A stretch of 64,000 bases of DNA from JALOAT01 sp041677345. Its GTDB lineage: Bacteria; Pseudomonadota; Gammaproteobacteria; Thiohalomonadales; Thiohalomonadaceae. Numbering within the stretch: position 1 is the first letter of the stretch; each line of letters opens with the position of its first letter. The notes under the pieces were generated by a model, which had not been told where the DNA came from, did no database searches, and saw only the letters and a program-made list of their open reading frames with translations. The position numbers were made by a program, and so were the translations under genes. The stretch lies in the NCBI GenBank assembly GCA_041677345.1, contig JBAYQE010000004.1, forward strand, positions 1 to 64,000, in the 5' to 3' direction. Shown here piece by piece: positions 17,258 to 28,810 of this stretch.

Positions 17258-17806
17258 TCATTCGGTGATCGCGAGGGCTGCATCTCGCTTGATCCAACCG
17301 CCCAGACCATCGGGAATGATCTCTTCGATAGCGATCCTGGTTTCGGTGATATTGACGACCCTGCCGTAGTTCTCGCCCATGTGGTTACCCACCTGCACGC
17401 GATGAACCAGGTTGTCGGGTGCCTTGACGATCGCCCAGGCGCTGCCTTGCTTTTCAAGAATGCCGACGAACTCCAGGCCGTCGAGGGGGAAGTGCTCGAG
17501 TGCTTCCTTGTGCCGGTCCGTGTCGGGACGCAAACCTGCTCCGCCATGGGCGGCGTCCATCAGGGTGGCCTCCCTCTTGGGGGCGAAGGGATCGCGCGCC
17601 TCCGTCGAACTGTAGGTGTAACCCTCGTACGCCTCGAACTCCGGCAACGGCGGGATATGAGCGGCGGGCCGTGCCTTCACCGCGGCGACATAGTCGTAGA
17701 GGTCGCCATGATTGTCTGTGGAACAGCCGGCGAGCAGGACGCTCGCGAACACAACCGCCGTGCCCAGGGCGGGACCCGTTCTCGGATGAATGCGAAACCG
17801 CTTCAT
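17258..17806 (-). CDS. pilP: Type IV pilus inner-membrane lipoprotein PilP
   Basis: Lipoprotein linking the inner-membrane PilMNO platform to PilQ. The 182-aa protein starts MKRFRIHPRTG and has a lipobox (ASVLLAGC), so the mature N-terminus is Cys at about residue 28, followed by an unstructured linker and the PilP beta domain (LDGLEFVGILEKQGSAWAIV and VGNHMGENYGRV). The ATG at 17806 has GGGGT about four bases upstream; a GTG six codons earlier is possible. It sits 16 bases upstream of pilQ, 18 downstream of pilO. Confidence 0.93.
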   Translation of the reverse strand: MKRFRIHPRTGPALGTAVVFASVLLAGCSTDNHGDLYDYVAAVKARPAAHIPPLPEFEAYEGYTYSSTEARDPFAPKREATLMDAAHGGAGLRPDTDRHKEALEHFPLDGLEFVGILEKQGSAWAIVKAPDNLVHRVQVGNHMGENYGRVVNITETRIAIEEIIPDGLGGWIKRDAALAITE

Positions 17807-17824
17807 AGTGACCCCAATCGGCAC

Positions 17825-18484
17825 TTACCTTCGCCGGCCCTTCTTGGCTTTCGCCGCCTGGGCCTTCTGCGCCGCTGCGATTTCTTCGGCGTCCAGGTAC
17901 CGATAGGTCTTCGCCGTCGCGTTCATGACCAGCTTGGTGTCCTGGCCCTTCTTGCCGCCGGTGGCAGGCTTCACGGTGATGTTCTGCAGCGTGACGATGC
18001 GCGGCAGCGCCGCCACACCACTCACGAAATTGCCGAAGTGATGGTAACCCCCCGTGACCTGAATGGTGATGGGCAATTCGGCGTAGAACTCGTGGGGTGT
18101 CTCGCCTTCGGGTTTGAACAGATCGAAGGTAAGTCCGGCACCCAGGCCGGTCTGGGTGATGTCCACCAACAGATCGGCCACTTCATTCTTGCTGGGCAAC
18201 TGACGCAACATGGTGCCGAAGGATTCTTCCATTTCCTTCATCTGCTCCTTGTAGGCATCCAGCGCCACGGCCTTGCTCTGTTTGCCCTCGAAGTCTTGCT
18301 TGAGTCTCGCTTCAGTTTGCTCCGCGCGCACCAGCTCTTCGCGCAAGCCGCTCAGGTGCAGGAAATAGCCTGCCGCCAGCACAGCGGCGCAGATCAGGAC
18401 GACCACCACGGCCTTGGCCGCCGCCGGCCAGTTGCCGATGCCTTTCAGATCCAGGTGGTTCAGGTTTGAGAGATCGATGGCCAT
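17825..18484 (-). CDS. pilO: Type IV pilus alignment protein PilO
   Basis: Inner-membrane alignment protein that pairs with PilN. It is about 219 aa: a short cytoplasmic N-terminus, one transmembrane helix (AVVVVLICAAVLAAGYFL, about 26-43), a coiled-coil (LREELVRAEQTEARLKQDF onward), then the periplasmic ferredoxin-like domain containing the conserved PITIQVTGGYHHFGNF. The C-terminus is unusually Lys/Arg/Ala-rich (AKAKKGRRR). A GTG start at 18493 overlapping the pilN stop in GTGA is equally possible; the ATG at 18484 has GAGAAG at a usable distance. Confidence 0.92.
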   Translation of the reverse strand: MAIDLSNLNHLDLKGIGNWPAAAKAVVVVLICAAVLAAGYFLHLSGLREELVRAEQTEARLKQDFEGKQSKAVALDAYKEQMKEMEESFGTMLRQLPSKNEVADLLVDITQTGLGAGLTFDLFKPEGETPHEFYAELPITIQVTGGYHHFGNFVSGVAALPRIVTLQNITVKPATGGKKGQDTKLVMNATAKTYRYLDAEEIAAAQKAQAAKAKKGRRR

Positions 18485-18489
18485 GGCGG

Positions 18490-19037
18490 TCACTTCTCGG
18501 CGGCGCCCGAGGACTGGGTAACGCGCAGCTTGAACTTGCGGCTGCTGTCGGCCTTTTCGGTCTGAATAATCTCAAGCACGGGATTTTCCAGCCACGGCGA
18601 TGCTTCCAGGTTGCGCATCAGGGCGGAGACACGCGCATTCGATTCAGCGATACCCTCGATGCTCAGAACGGCTTTTTTCTGGGCCACGCTGGTGAGGTAC
18701 AGCCCATCCGGCGTGACCCGCACCATCTCGTCGAACAGATGCACAATGGCCGGTCGATCGCGCTGCAACTGCTCGATCACCTTCATGCGGGCAACCAGCT
18801 GCTGCTTCTGCTTTTCCAAGTCCTGGATCTCCTTGATCTGGGCCTCGACTTTCTTGATCTCGGCCTGCAGGTAACGGTTGCGTGAATTCTGGCTGTCGAT
18901 GAGCCCGCCGATCTGGAGATGGAAGAGCGCGATCACCAGCACCATGAGCAAGGCGGAACCGCCGGCGACGGTGGCGAACTCCCGCTGCCTCTGCTTGCGC
19001 AGCTCCGCTCGCCAGGGGAGTAGATTGATGCGCGCCA

Positions 19038-19038
<1 letters not shown>
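18490..19038 (-). CDS. pilN: Type IV pilus alignment protein PilN
   Basis: A 182-aa bitopic inner-membrane protein. It opens with the conserved PilM-binding motif ARINLLPWRAELRK, then has one transmembrane helix (about 25-44), a coiled-coil (about 50-90), and a periplasmic domain with the family motif RVTPDGLYLTSVAQKK. The start ATG overlaps the pilM stop by one base (TGATG), showing tight coupling of pilM-pilN-pilO. Confidence 0.94.
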
Positions 19039-20129
<1,091 letters not shown>

Positions 20130-20283
20130 TTAGAAGCCATGTTTGCCGAACTACATTAAATACCAGAGACAACTATGGGTCAACACGTAGTTTGCCGCTA
20201 GGCGTGCATAGTGTGATGCCCTTAAACACTTTATACTGGAACACTTTTCTATACTTGGTGACCCAATTCTCAAAGCTGCCAAG

Positions 20284-22719
20284 ATGAGTCCTACCTTCAA
20301 ATGGTTGCGCGCCGCTCTGGTGGCGCTGTTCGGTTTTGGCGTTGCAGGACTCGTGGTTACGTTGGGTGTCTATCTCTACTTGGCGCCCGAACTGCCCTCC
20401 ATCGAGGCCTTGCGTGACGTCCGGCTGCAAGTACCGCTGCGGGTTTACTCGCGCGAGGGCGGACTCATTGCCGAATTCGGCGAAATGAAGCGTACGCCAT
20501 TGCGCTACGCTGAGGTCCCCCCGCAAGTGATTCAGGCGGTGCTCGCCGCCGAAGACGATCGCTTCTTTGAGCACCCGGGCGTCGACTACCAGGGTCTCAT
20601 GCGTGCGGCGCTGCACTTGGTGCGTACCGGTGAGAAGGGCCAGGGCGGCAGTACCATCACCATGCAGGTGGCCCGTAACTTCTTCCTGTCCAGCGAGAAG
20701 ACGTTCCTGCGCAAGATAAAGGAGATATTCGTCGCGCTCCGCATCGAGCAGGAGCTCACCAAGGAAGAGATCCTCGAGCTATACCTGAACAAGATCTACC
20801 TGGGTAACCGCGCCTATGGCGTGGCTTCCGCGGCCCAGATCTATTACGGCAAGGAGGTGCACGAGCTCGAACTGGCGCAGATCGCCATGATCGCGGGCCT
20901 GCCCAAGGCGCCGTCAAGCTACAACCCCATCGTCAATCCCACCCGCGCGCTCCAGCGCCGCAACTATGTGGTGGGGCGCATGGAACACCTGGGCTTCATC
21001 GACAGCGAAACCGCCGCCCGGGCCCGCGCCACACCCGTAACCGCAGCACTGCACGCCCAGCCCACGGCGGTGGAAGCGGCACACCTGGCGGAAATGGTGC
21101 GCGCCGAGGTGGTGGCGCGCTTCGGTGAGGAAGCCGCCTACACGGCCGGCTACAAGGTGTACACCACCCTGGAAGCCCGCCTGCAGCGGGCGGCCACCAC
21201 GAGCCTGCGCGCCGCACTGCTCGACTACGATCGCCGTCACGGCTACCGGGGACCCGTCGCCCATGTGGAGCTGACGGAGGAGACCTCGCTCCAGGAACTG
21301 CTTGCAGGCCACGGCACGGTGGGCGGCCTGATCCCTGGCATCGTGGTGGCGCTCGAGGAGCAGACCGCACGCGTGTATACCGGTGCCGAGGAGCCGGTGG
21401 TGGTGGCATGGCCCGGCCTCGAGTGGGCGCGCCGTTATATCAGTGATGACCGCGTCGGCGACGTCCCCACCAAGGCGTCCGATATCCTGAAGGTCGGCGA
21501 CGTGGTCCGGTTGGAAGCGGTGGAGTCGGGCTGGCGTTTGGCCCAGGTGCCGCAGGTGGAAGGCGCGCTGGTGTCGCTGCAACCCGGGGACGGCGCGATC
21601 ATGGCCCTGGTGGGCGGCTTCGATTTCTACACCAGCAAGTTCAACCGCATCACCCAGGCCGAGCGCCAGCCCGGTTCGGCGTTCAAGCCCTTCGTCTATT
21701 CCGCGGCGCTGGAGAAGGGTTTCACCCCCGCCACGGTGATCAACGACGCGCCCGTCGTGTTCGAGGACGCGGAATTGGAGAGCGCCTGGCGCCCCGAAAA
21801 CTACAGCGGCAAGTTCTACGGTCCGACCCGCCTGCGCGAGGCGCTGGTAGCCTCCCGCAACCTCGTCTCCATTCGCCTGCTACGCTCCACCGGTATCGGC
21901 TACGCCCGCAACCACCTGAAGAATTTCGGCTTCCAGCCCGACCGGTTGCCCTTCGACCTGTCCCTCGCCCTGGGCAGCGCCACCGTCACCCCGCTGGACA
22001 TGGTGCGTGGCTATGCCGTGTTCGCCAACGGCGGCCACTTGGTGGAACCCTGGTTCATCCAACGCATCGAAGATGCGGATGGCAACGTGTTGTTTGAGCA
22101 CCGGCCCGCAGTGGTCTGCCCCGAGTGTGGGGCCACCACCGAGGCGCACGGGACCACCGACGATATCACGGACGAGTTGGTCGACGAGGGCTCCACCGAT
22201 GTATCGGCAGAGCTTCCGCCGCTGCCGGCGCCGCGCACACTGGACGCACGTAACGTCTATCTGATGACCAGCATGATGAACGACGTGGTCACCCGCGGCA
22301 CCGGGGCACGCGCGCGCGCGCTGGGTCGGCACGACCTGGCAGGCAAGACCGGCACCACCAATGATCAACGTGACGCTTGGTTTTGCGGCTTCAATGCCGA
22401 CGTAGTCGCCACGGCCTGGGTGGGTTTCGATACCCCACGCCCGCTGGGTGCCGGTGAAACCGGCGCGAGCGCCGCGCTACCCATGTGGGTGGGCTACATG
22501 CGGGAGGCCCTCGGCGGCCTGCCGGAACGGCCCTCGCCGCAACCCGCCGGGCTGGTCACGGTGCGAATCGATCCGGAAACCGGCCTCGCCGCGGCACCGG
22601 GGACAACCGATGCGATATTCGAAACCTTCTACAGCGAAAACATGCCCGCAACGGCCGCGCCGGGGCAGGCGGCAACGACCGGAACTGAGCAAGGCTCCGT
22701 CACCGAACAATTGTTCTGA
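20284..22719 (+). CDS. mrcA: Penicillin-binding protein 1A
   Basis: Bifunctional peptidoglycan synthase (811 aa): inner-membrane anchor (about 8-32), GT51 glycosyltransferase with EDDRFFEHPGVD (near 90) and QGGSTITMQVARNFF, an inserted OB-like domain (about 310-430), and the transpeptidase with SAFK (in QPGSAFKPF), SRN (VASRNLV) and KTGTT triads. The region about 610-660 carries a CPEC cysteine pair and an acidic linker. The divergent position relative to pilM is the common gammaproteobacterial arrangement. Two TATACT hexamers (20232 and 20250) precede the gene, neither with a clear -35. Confidence 0.96.
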   Translation: MSPTFKWLRAALVALFGFGVAGLVVTLGVYLYLAPELPSIEALRDVRLQVPLRVYSREGGLIAEFGEMKRTPLRYAEVPPQVIQAVLAAEDDRFFEHPGVDYQGLMRAALHLVRTGEKGQGGSTITMQVARNFFLSSEKTFLRKIKEIFVALRIEQELTKEEILELYLNKIYLGNRAYGVASAAQIYYGKEVHELELAQIAMIAGLPKAPSSYNPIVNPTRALQRRNYVVGRMEHLGFIDSETAARARATPVTAALHAQPTAVEAAHLAEMVRAEVVARFGEEAAYTAGYKVYTTLEARLQRAATTSLRAALLDYDRRHGYRGPVAHVELTEETSLQELLAGHGTVGGLIPGIVVALEEQTARVYTGAEEPVVVAWPGLEWARRYISDDRVGDVPTKASDILKVGDVVRLEAVESGWRLAQVPQVEGALVSLQPGDGAIMALVGGFDFYTSKFNRITQAERQPGSAFKPFVYSAALEKGFTPATVINDAPVVFEDAELESAWRPENYSGKFYGPTRLREALVASRNLVSIRLLRSTGIGYARNHLKNFGFQPDRLPFDLSLALGSATVTPLDMVRGYAVFANGGHLVEPWFIQRIEDADGNVLFEHRPAVVCPECGATTEAHGTTDDITDELVDEGSTDVSAELPPLPAPRTLDARNVYLMTSMMNDVVTRGTGARARALGRHDLAGKTGTTNDQRDAWFCGFNADVVATAWVGFDTPRPLGAGETGASAALPMWVGYMREALGGLPERPSPQPAGLVTVRIDPETGLAAAPGTTDAIFETFYSENMPATAAPGQAATTGTEQGSVTEQLF

Positions 22720-22720
22720 T

Positions 22721-23323
22721 ATGGGCGCGGGCCGGGAGGGGCAGAACCGGATCCGTCTGGCCCAGGAAGCGGCCAGGCTGATGGCGGACGAAGGTGTGCA
22801 GGATTTCGCCGTCGCCAAACGCAAGGCGGCCGGGCGCCTGGGCCTGCCCGTCAACCGGAATCTGCCCACCAACCTGGAAATCGAGGATGCGCTGGTCACC
22901 CATCAGCGCCTGTTCCGTGCCCACTCCCAGCCGGCACACCTGCGGCGGCTGCGCACCAGTGCACGGGAGGCCATGCGGCTCATGGCCGATTTCCAGCCCC
23001 GTCTGGTCGGCCCGGTACTCGCGGGCACGGCCGGTGCGCATTCGCCTGTGAACCTGCACCTGTTCGCCGAGACACCGGAGCAGGTGAATCTGTTCCTGAT
23101 GGAGCGGAACATCCCGCACGCCTGGGATGAACGCCTCCTGCGCCTGGACACCGAACGCCAGGAGCGTTATCCACTGTGCCGCCTCGTGGCCGGCGATGTG
23201 ACCGTGGAAATGACGGTATTCCCCTTGAAGGGCATGCGCCAGGCACCACTCAGCCCGGTGGACGGCCGGCCCATGCGTCGTGCCAACCTGGAGGCCGTCG
23301 AGGCGCTACTCGCGGCGGAATAA
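22721..23323 (+). CDS. Conserved hypothetical protein downstream of mrcA
   Basis: A 200-aa soluble protein starting right after the mrcA stop (one base between), so very likely co-transcribed. The N-terminal part (RIRLAQEAARLMADEGVQDFAVAKRKAAGRLGL) is helical and is followed by LPTNLEIEDALVTHQRLFR. The C-terminal half resembles a nucleotidyltransferase-like fold (GPVLAGTAGAHSPVNLHLFAETPEQV). Proteins with this start are widespread in gammaproteobacteria and have been variously labelled, but I know of no established function. The putative NTase-like centre is inference from the fold pattern only. Confidence 0.75.
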   Translation: MGAGREGQNRIRLAQEAARLMADEGVQDFAVAKRKAAGRLGLPVNRNLPTNLEIEDALVTHQRLFRAHSQPAHLRRLRTSAREAMRLMADFQPRLVGPVLAGTAGAHSPVNLHLFAETPEQVNLFLMERNIPHAWDERLLRLDTERQERYPLCRLVAGDVTVEMTVFPLKGMRQAPLSPVDGRPMRRANLEAVEALLAAE

Positions 23324-23332
23324 GCGCGCGAA

Positions 23333-23377
23333 GGACGCCCGTGGACAGGGGAAGCGCAGCGCCTCCCCCGGGCGTCC
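23333..23377. terminator. Bidirectional hairpin between convergent genes
   Basis: GGACGCCCG (23333-23341) pairs with CGGGCGTCC (23369-23377), and the interior can pair further (GGGGAAGCGC with GCGCCTCCCC), giving one long stem in the 74-base gap between two convergent genes. No T-run on either strand. Confidence 0.55.
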
Positions 23378-23397
23378 TCCGGGGTGACCTGTTGATC

Positions 23398-24657
<1,260 letters not shown>

Positions 24658-24728
24658 GGATCGCTCTCGGCGAGGACGGTATCAAAAGGGGGCGCCATTA
24701 TCGGCCTTTGCGGCCGGTAAAGCCACGT

Positions 24729-25520
24729 TCAGGGGACGACGGTGATGGCGCCGGGGTGGCGGATGCGCAGGTAGGCACGCCGCTTGCCTGGGTGGACCTC
24801 GCCCTGTACCTGCACGCGCACCCCTTGCAGCCCTTCCGGAGCCAGGGCCACGAGGCCACGATCCGCCCGTGCCACGTGCACTGCCAGGGTCGGGCCGAGG
24901 TGCAGCCACAGGTCACCCTTGTGTTCGCTCACGCGCGTAATCCTGCCCTCGATGCGACGAAAACCGCTGCTCCGCGCCGTGATGTCGGTGGCTGGCACGC
25001 TCTGGTATTCGGGCAAGTCCCACAGCCCGCGCCTGCCGAGCTGGGCGGCACGCTGGTACGCGCTGCGGCATTGGGCATCGTGGAGATTGGGCGGCACCAC
25101 CAAGGTCACAGCAAGCCCTTCGGCCAGCAGGCGCGCGGCCACGCTGTCGCCATTTTCCAGATAGGCGTGGGCCAGCCGGCGTCCGTAGCGGTCCTCCACC
25201 TCCTTGTCGTGGCGCAGCAGGAGACGTGGGGAGGTCGCGAGCCAATGTACGAGCGCAGCCCGCGCCTCCGCGGCGAGAGGTTCCGCGGCCCGCCCTTCCC
25301 TGCCCAATTCGGGGGTATCCACGCCGATGAAGCGCAGGTCGCGGCCGTCGCGCAGGCGCACGGTATCGCCGTCGTGTACATGGGCCACCGCCACGCGCTC
25401 GTCGATGCGGTCGGCCGGGCACAGTGGCGCCGCCGCAGCCGGCAGGATGCACACCAGCCCCACAAACACGAAAGGGGCGACCTTGCGGTACGCCCCCCGG
25501 TGCAGGCCGTGGCCTGGCAT
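24729..25520 (-). CDS. Exported staphylococcal-nuclease-like protein with C-terminal OB extension
   Basis: A 263-aa protein with an N-terminal signal peptide (VAPFVFVGLVCILPAAAA, cleavage near residue 31) and an SNase/thermonuclease domain: HVHDGDTVRLRDGRDLRFIGVDTPE carries the Ca/catalytic residues and DRYGRRLAHAYL the second catalytic Arg region. About 80 further residues (RIEGRITRVSEHKGDLWLHL) look like an OB-fold extension. The ATG at 25520 comes immediately after the rpmE stop (25523); the reading frame continues upstream through rpmE but that part is not coding. Probably acts on periplasmic or external nucleic acid. Confidence 0.85.
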   Translation of the reverse strand: MPGHGLHRGAYRKVAPFVFVGLVCILPAAAAPLCPADRIDERVAVAHVHDGDTVRLRDGRDLRFIGVDTPELGREGRAAEPLAAEARAALVHWLATSPRLLLRHDKEVEDRYGRRLAHAYLENGDSVAARLLAEGLAVTLVVPPNLHDAQCRSAYQRAAQLGRRGLWDLPEYQSVPATDITARSSGFRRIEGRITRVSEHKGDLWLHLGPTLAVHVARADRGLVALAPEGLQGVRVQVQGEVHPGKRRAYLRIRHPGAITVVP

Positions 25521-25522
25521 GC

Positions 25523-25729
25523 TTACTTCTTGAGGCCGTACTTCTGGCGGAACTTGTCGACGCGACCGGCGGTATCGACAATCTTCTGCTGGCCGGTGAA
25601 GAAAGGATGGCACTGCGAGCATACGTCCAGGTGCAGGTCGTGGCCCGCGGTGGAACGCGTCTTGAAGGAACTGCCGCAGCTGCAGGTAACGGTAACTTCG
25701 GTGTAATTCGGATGGATATCCGGCTTCAT
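25523..25729 (-). CDS. rpmE: 50S ribosomal protein L31
   Basis: A 68-aa L31 of the zinc-binding type: the four cysteines are present as CSCG and CSQC, separated by the usual loop. Starts MKPDIHPNY, a standard L31 opening, with GGAGGT seven bases upstream. In many gammaproteobacteria rpmE lies near malic enzyme, as here. Confidence 0.97.
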   Translation of the reverse strand: MKPDIHPNYTEVTVTCSCGSSFKTRSTAGHDLHLDVCSQCHPFFTGQQKIVDTAGRVDKFRQKYGLKK

Positions 25730-25826
25730 GGCGACCTCCAGGGCGCGCCGCCACCGACCCCCGTGGCCGGCACCGCGCGCAAAGACGGCGGATCATACGA
25801 AAAAGCATCGGGGGGAACAACAGCCG

Positions 25827-26159
25827 TCAATTTCCCCCCCGAAACGGTAGGACCCTGGCCCGAGGCAGAGGTTTCGCCGCGTCGCCGCGCATGGCCTCCA
25901 GCAGGCCGTGACGGCCTAGCAGGGATTCCCACATCATGGCCGAGAGGGAGAGGCAGGCACCCATGGGGGTCCGCGCCCGGCGTCGGGTGGTGTCCACCCG
26001 CCACTGCAGACGGCGCAGGCGCTCCTGCCGGTGCGAGGGCGCCCGGCGGATGTGCTGCTCGATGGTCCGCCGCCGCATGCGTTCGAAGCCATCCGGGTCC
26101 GTGGCCGCCAGATGCACCCAGTCATCGAAGGTGCGCGGCATGTGCGGAGATTCGTCCAT
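25827..26159 (-). CDS. DUF3135 family protein
   Basis: A 110-aa protein rich in Arg and helices. The pattern FDDWVHLAATDPDGFERMRR, followed by RLRRLQWRVDTTRRRARTP and LSAMMWESL, corresponds to the DUF3135 family of gammaproteobacterial unknowns. The ATG at 26159 has AGAGG six bases upstream and is preferred over the start six codons earlier. Divergent from glgP. Function unknown. Confidence 0.7.
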   Translation of the reverse strand: MDESPHMPRTFDDWVHLAATDPDGFERMRRRTIEQHIRRAPSHRQERLRRLQWRVDTTRRRARTPMGACLSLSAMMWESLLGRHGLLEAMRGDAAKPLPRARVLPFRGGN

Positions 26160-26272
26160 GCGAGCCCTCTGGGGCATCCCTGCACCATAGCGTAAGTGCT
26201 TTCTGTGTATCCTGAATGTAGCAAGCCGGGATGCGGCCGAACCCGGTGCGCCTGTACAACAAGGGACGGCAC

Positions 26273-28756
26273 ATGCAACAGCGCTCCATGCGGGACATCG
26301 AACACGACCATCAGGGACTTGATATAGCCTCCATCAAGCACTCGATCGCCAACCGGATGGTTTTCACGGTGGGCACCCACAGCCTCTCGGCCAGCGAGCG
26401 CGACTGGTTGCATGCCGCCGCCTACGCCGTATGCGACCGGCTCATCGAACGCTGGATGGACACCATGCGCGGGTATTACGAGAGCGACAGCAAGCGCGTC
26501 TACTACCTGTCCCTCGAATTCCTCATCGGACGTACGCTTACCAACAGCCTGCTCAACCTTGGCTTCCTCGAGGAATTCAAGTGCGCCCTCAACGACCTGG
26601 GCCTGGACTTCGAATCCCTGCGGGAACTGGAATTCGATGCCGCGCTTGGCAACGGCGGCCTTGGCAGGCTGGCGGCCTGCTTCCTCGATTCCATGGCCAG
26701 CCTGCAGCTGCCGGGCTACGGCTACGGCATCCGCTACGAATACGGGATGTTTCGCCAAGCACTGGAGAACGGCTGGCAGGTGGAGCACCCGGACAACTGG
26801 CTGCGTTATGGCAACCCTTGGGAATTCCCCCGCCCCAGCGTGCTGTACAAGGTGAATTTCAACGGCCGCGTGGTGCGCTCCCAGGTGGCCAAAGGGGTGG
26901 TGCGGCATACCTGGGAAAACACCGACGATGTGATGGCCATGGCCTATGACACCCCCATCCCCGGCTTCCGCGTCGATACCGTGAACAACCTGCGGCTGTG
27001 GTCTGCCAAGGCGAGCCGCGATTTCGACCTCAACTATTTCAACCAGGGTGACTACATCAAGGCGGTCGAGGACAAGACGGTTTCCGAGAACCTGTCCAAG
27101 GTGCTGTACCCGGCCGACACCACCGTCATGGGCAAGGAACTGCGCCTGCGGCAGCAGTATTTCTTCGTGAGCGCCTCCTTGCAGGACATCGTGGCGCGCT
27201 TCCTGAAAACCCACAGTGACCTGACGCTGCTTCCCGAGAAGGTGGCCATCCAGCTCAACGACACCCACCCATCCATCGCCATCCCGGAACTCATGCGCCT
27301 GCTGGTGGACATCCACGGCGTCGAATGGGACCGCGCCTGGGACACCACGGTCAAGGTGTTCGCCTACACGAACCACACGCTGTTGCCCGAGGCGCTGGAG
27401 ACCTGGCCGGTGCCGCTGTTCGAACGCTTGCTGCCACGCCACCTGCAGATCATCTACGAGATCAACCACCGCTTCCTCGATGCCGTGGTACACCGTTACC
27501 CCGGCGATCTGGCCCGCCTGCGCCGCATGTCGCTGATTGACGAAGAAGGCGAGCGACACATCCGCATGGCCCACCTCGCCATCGTGGGCAGTCATCGTGT
27601 CAACGGCGTCGCCAAGCTGCACGCCGAACTGCTGCGCCACAGCATGTTCCCGGACTTCGATGAATTCTTCCCCGATCGCTTCATCGCCATCACCAACGGC
27701 ATTACGCCACGTCGCTGGCTGAATCAGGCCAACCGCGAGCTGTCAGCCATGATCTCGGCACGTATCGGCACCGAGTGGATCACCGATCTGGAGCAACTCT
27801 CCAGGCTGGCGCCGCTCGCCGACGATGCGGAGTTCTGTGCCCAGTTCCGGGCCGTCAAGCTCGCCAACAAACACGAACTCGCAGCGAAAATCGAGCAACG
27901 CCTCGGCCTGTGCGTGGACCCGAACGTGATGTTCGATGTGCATGTGAAGCGCATCCACGAATACAAGCGCCAGTTGCTGAACGTGCTGCACGTCATCACC
28001 CTGTACAACCGCATTCGTGAGGGCCGCGCGGGTGATCGGCCGCCGCGGCTGTGTCTGTTCGCCGGCAAGGCCGCACCCGGCTACGGCATGGCCAAGCTCA
28101 TCATCAAGTTGATCAATGATGTGGCCGACACGGTGAACCATGATCCCGCGATCGGCAATCGCCTGAAAGTGGTGTTCATCCCCAACTACGACGTCTCCAC
28201 CGCCACCGACATCATCCCCGCCGCGGACCTCTCCGAGCAGATCTCCACGGCCGGGACAGAAGCGTCCGGTACAGGGAACATGAAGCTGGCACTCAACGGT
28301 GCACTTACCATCGGCACCCTGGACGGGGCGAACATCGAGATCAAGGACGCGGTCGGCGAGGAGAACATCTTCATCTTTGGTCTGACCGTGGAAGAGGTCA
28401 ACGCGTTGCACGCGGCGGGTTATCGCCCGGCGGAGTACTACGAGCGCAATCCCGAGCTCAAGAAGGTCATCGACATGATCGGCTCAGGGTTCTTCTCACC
28501 GCGAGAGCCGGACCGCTTCAAACCGATTGTGGACAACCTGCTGCACGGGGACCGCTACATGCTCATGGCCGACTACGCGCTCTACGTAGAGGCCCAGGAG
28601 CGGGTGGACAGGATGTATCTGGATGCCGAGCAATGGAACCGCCGCGCCGTGCTGAATGTTGCCCACATGGGCCGCTTCAGCTCCGACCGCAGTATCATCG
28701 AGTACACCCGGAAAGTGTGGAACGTGTCGCCGGTGCGGCGCACGCCGCGCGGCTGA
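26273..28756 (+). CDS. glgP: Glycogen/maltodextrin phosphorylase
   Basis: Phosphorolysis of alpha-1,4-glucans to glucose-1-phosphate. The 827-aa enzyme shows the phosphorylase N-terminal motif RVYYLSLEFLIGRTL, the NGGLGRLAACFLDS loop, the HVKRIHEYKRQLLN segment, and the PLP-lysine signature EASGTGNMKLALNG (Lys near 657) followed by IGTLDGANIEI. The ATG at 26273 is chosen because AAGGGA lies seven bases upstream; an in-frame ATG at 26231 lacks a ribosome site. No other glycogen genes are in the window. Confidence 0.95.
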   Translation: MQQRSMRDIEHDHQGLDIASIKHSIANRMVFTVGTHSLSASERDWLHAAAYAVCDRLIERWMDTMRGYYESDSKRVYYLSLEFLIGRTLTNSLLNLGFLEEFKCALNDLGLDFESLRELEFDAALGNGGLGRLAACFLDSMASLQLPGYGYGIRYEYGMFRQALENGWQVEHPDNWLRYGNPWEFPRPSVLYKVNFNGRVVRSQVAKGVVRHTWENTDDVMAMAYDTPIPGFRVDTVNNLRLWSAKASRDFDLNYFNQGDYIKAVEDKTVSENLSKVLYPADTTVMGKELRLRQQYFFVSASLQDIVARFLKTHSDLTLLPEKVAIQLNDTHPSIAIPELMRLLVDIHGVEWDRAWDTTVKVFAYTNHTLLPEALETWPVPLFERLLPRHLQIIYEINHRFLDAVVHRYPGDLARLRRMSLIDEEGERHIRMAHLAIVGSHRVNGVAKLHAELLRHSMFPDFDEFFPDRFIAITNGITPRRWLNQANRELSAMISARIGTEWITDLEQLSRLAPLADDAEFCAQFRAVKLANKHELAAKIEQRLGLCVDPNVMFDVHVKRIHEYKRQLLNVLHVITLYNRIREGRAGDRPPRLCLFAGKAAPGYGMAKLIIKLINDVADTVNHDPAIGNRLKVVFIPNYDVSTATDIIPAADLSEQISTAGTEASGTGNMKLALNGALTIGTLDGANIEIKDAVGEENIFIFGLTVEEVNALHAAGYRPAEYYERNPELKKVIDMIGSGFFSPREPDRFKPIVDNLLHGDRYMLMADYALYVEAQERVDRMYLDAEQWNRRAVLNVAHMGRFSSDRSIIEYTRKVWNVSPVRRTPRG

Positions 28757-28771
28757 GGAGGTCCGTCACGC

Positions 28772-28801
28772 GGACGCCCACACCCGTAAGTGCAGGCGTC
28801 C
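28772..28801. terminator. Hairpin between convergent glgP and rho
   Basis: GGACGCC (28772-28778) pairs with GGCGTCC (28795-28801) around a 16-base loop, in the 54-base gap between the two stops. No T-run. Weak evidence. Confidence 0.35.
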
Positions 28802-28810
28802 ACGCCGGCA

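Noticed and set aside
15115..17547. Longer PilQ with about 100 extra N-terminal residues
   Set aside because: The extension overlaps pilP in another frame, and a good ribosome site plus signal peptide start at 17241.
20221..20260. Two TATACT hexamers as mrcA promoters
   Set aside because: Neither has an acceptable -35 hexamer 16-18 bases upstream, so no promoter feature was recorded.
25934..27640. A 568-codon open frame on the minus strand
   Set aside because: Antisense to glgP; no domain pattern, typical GC shadow.
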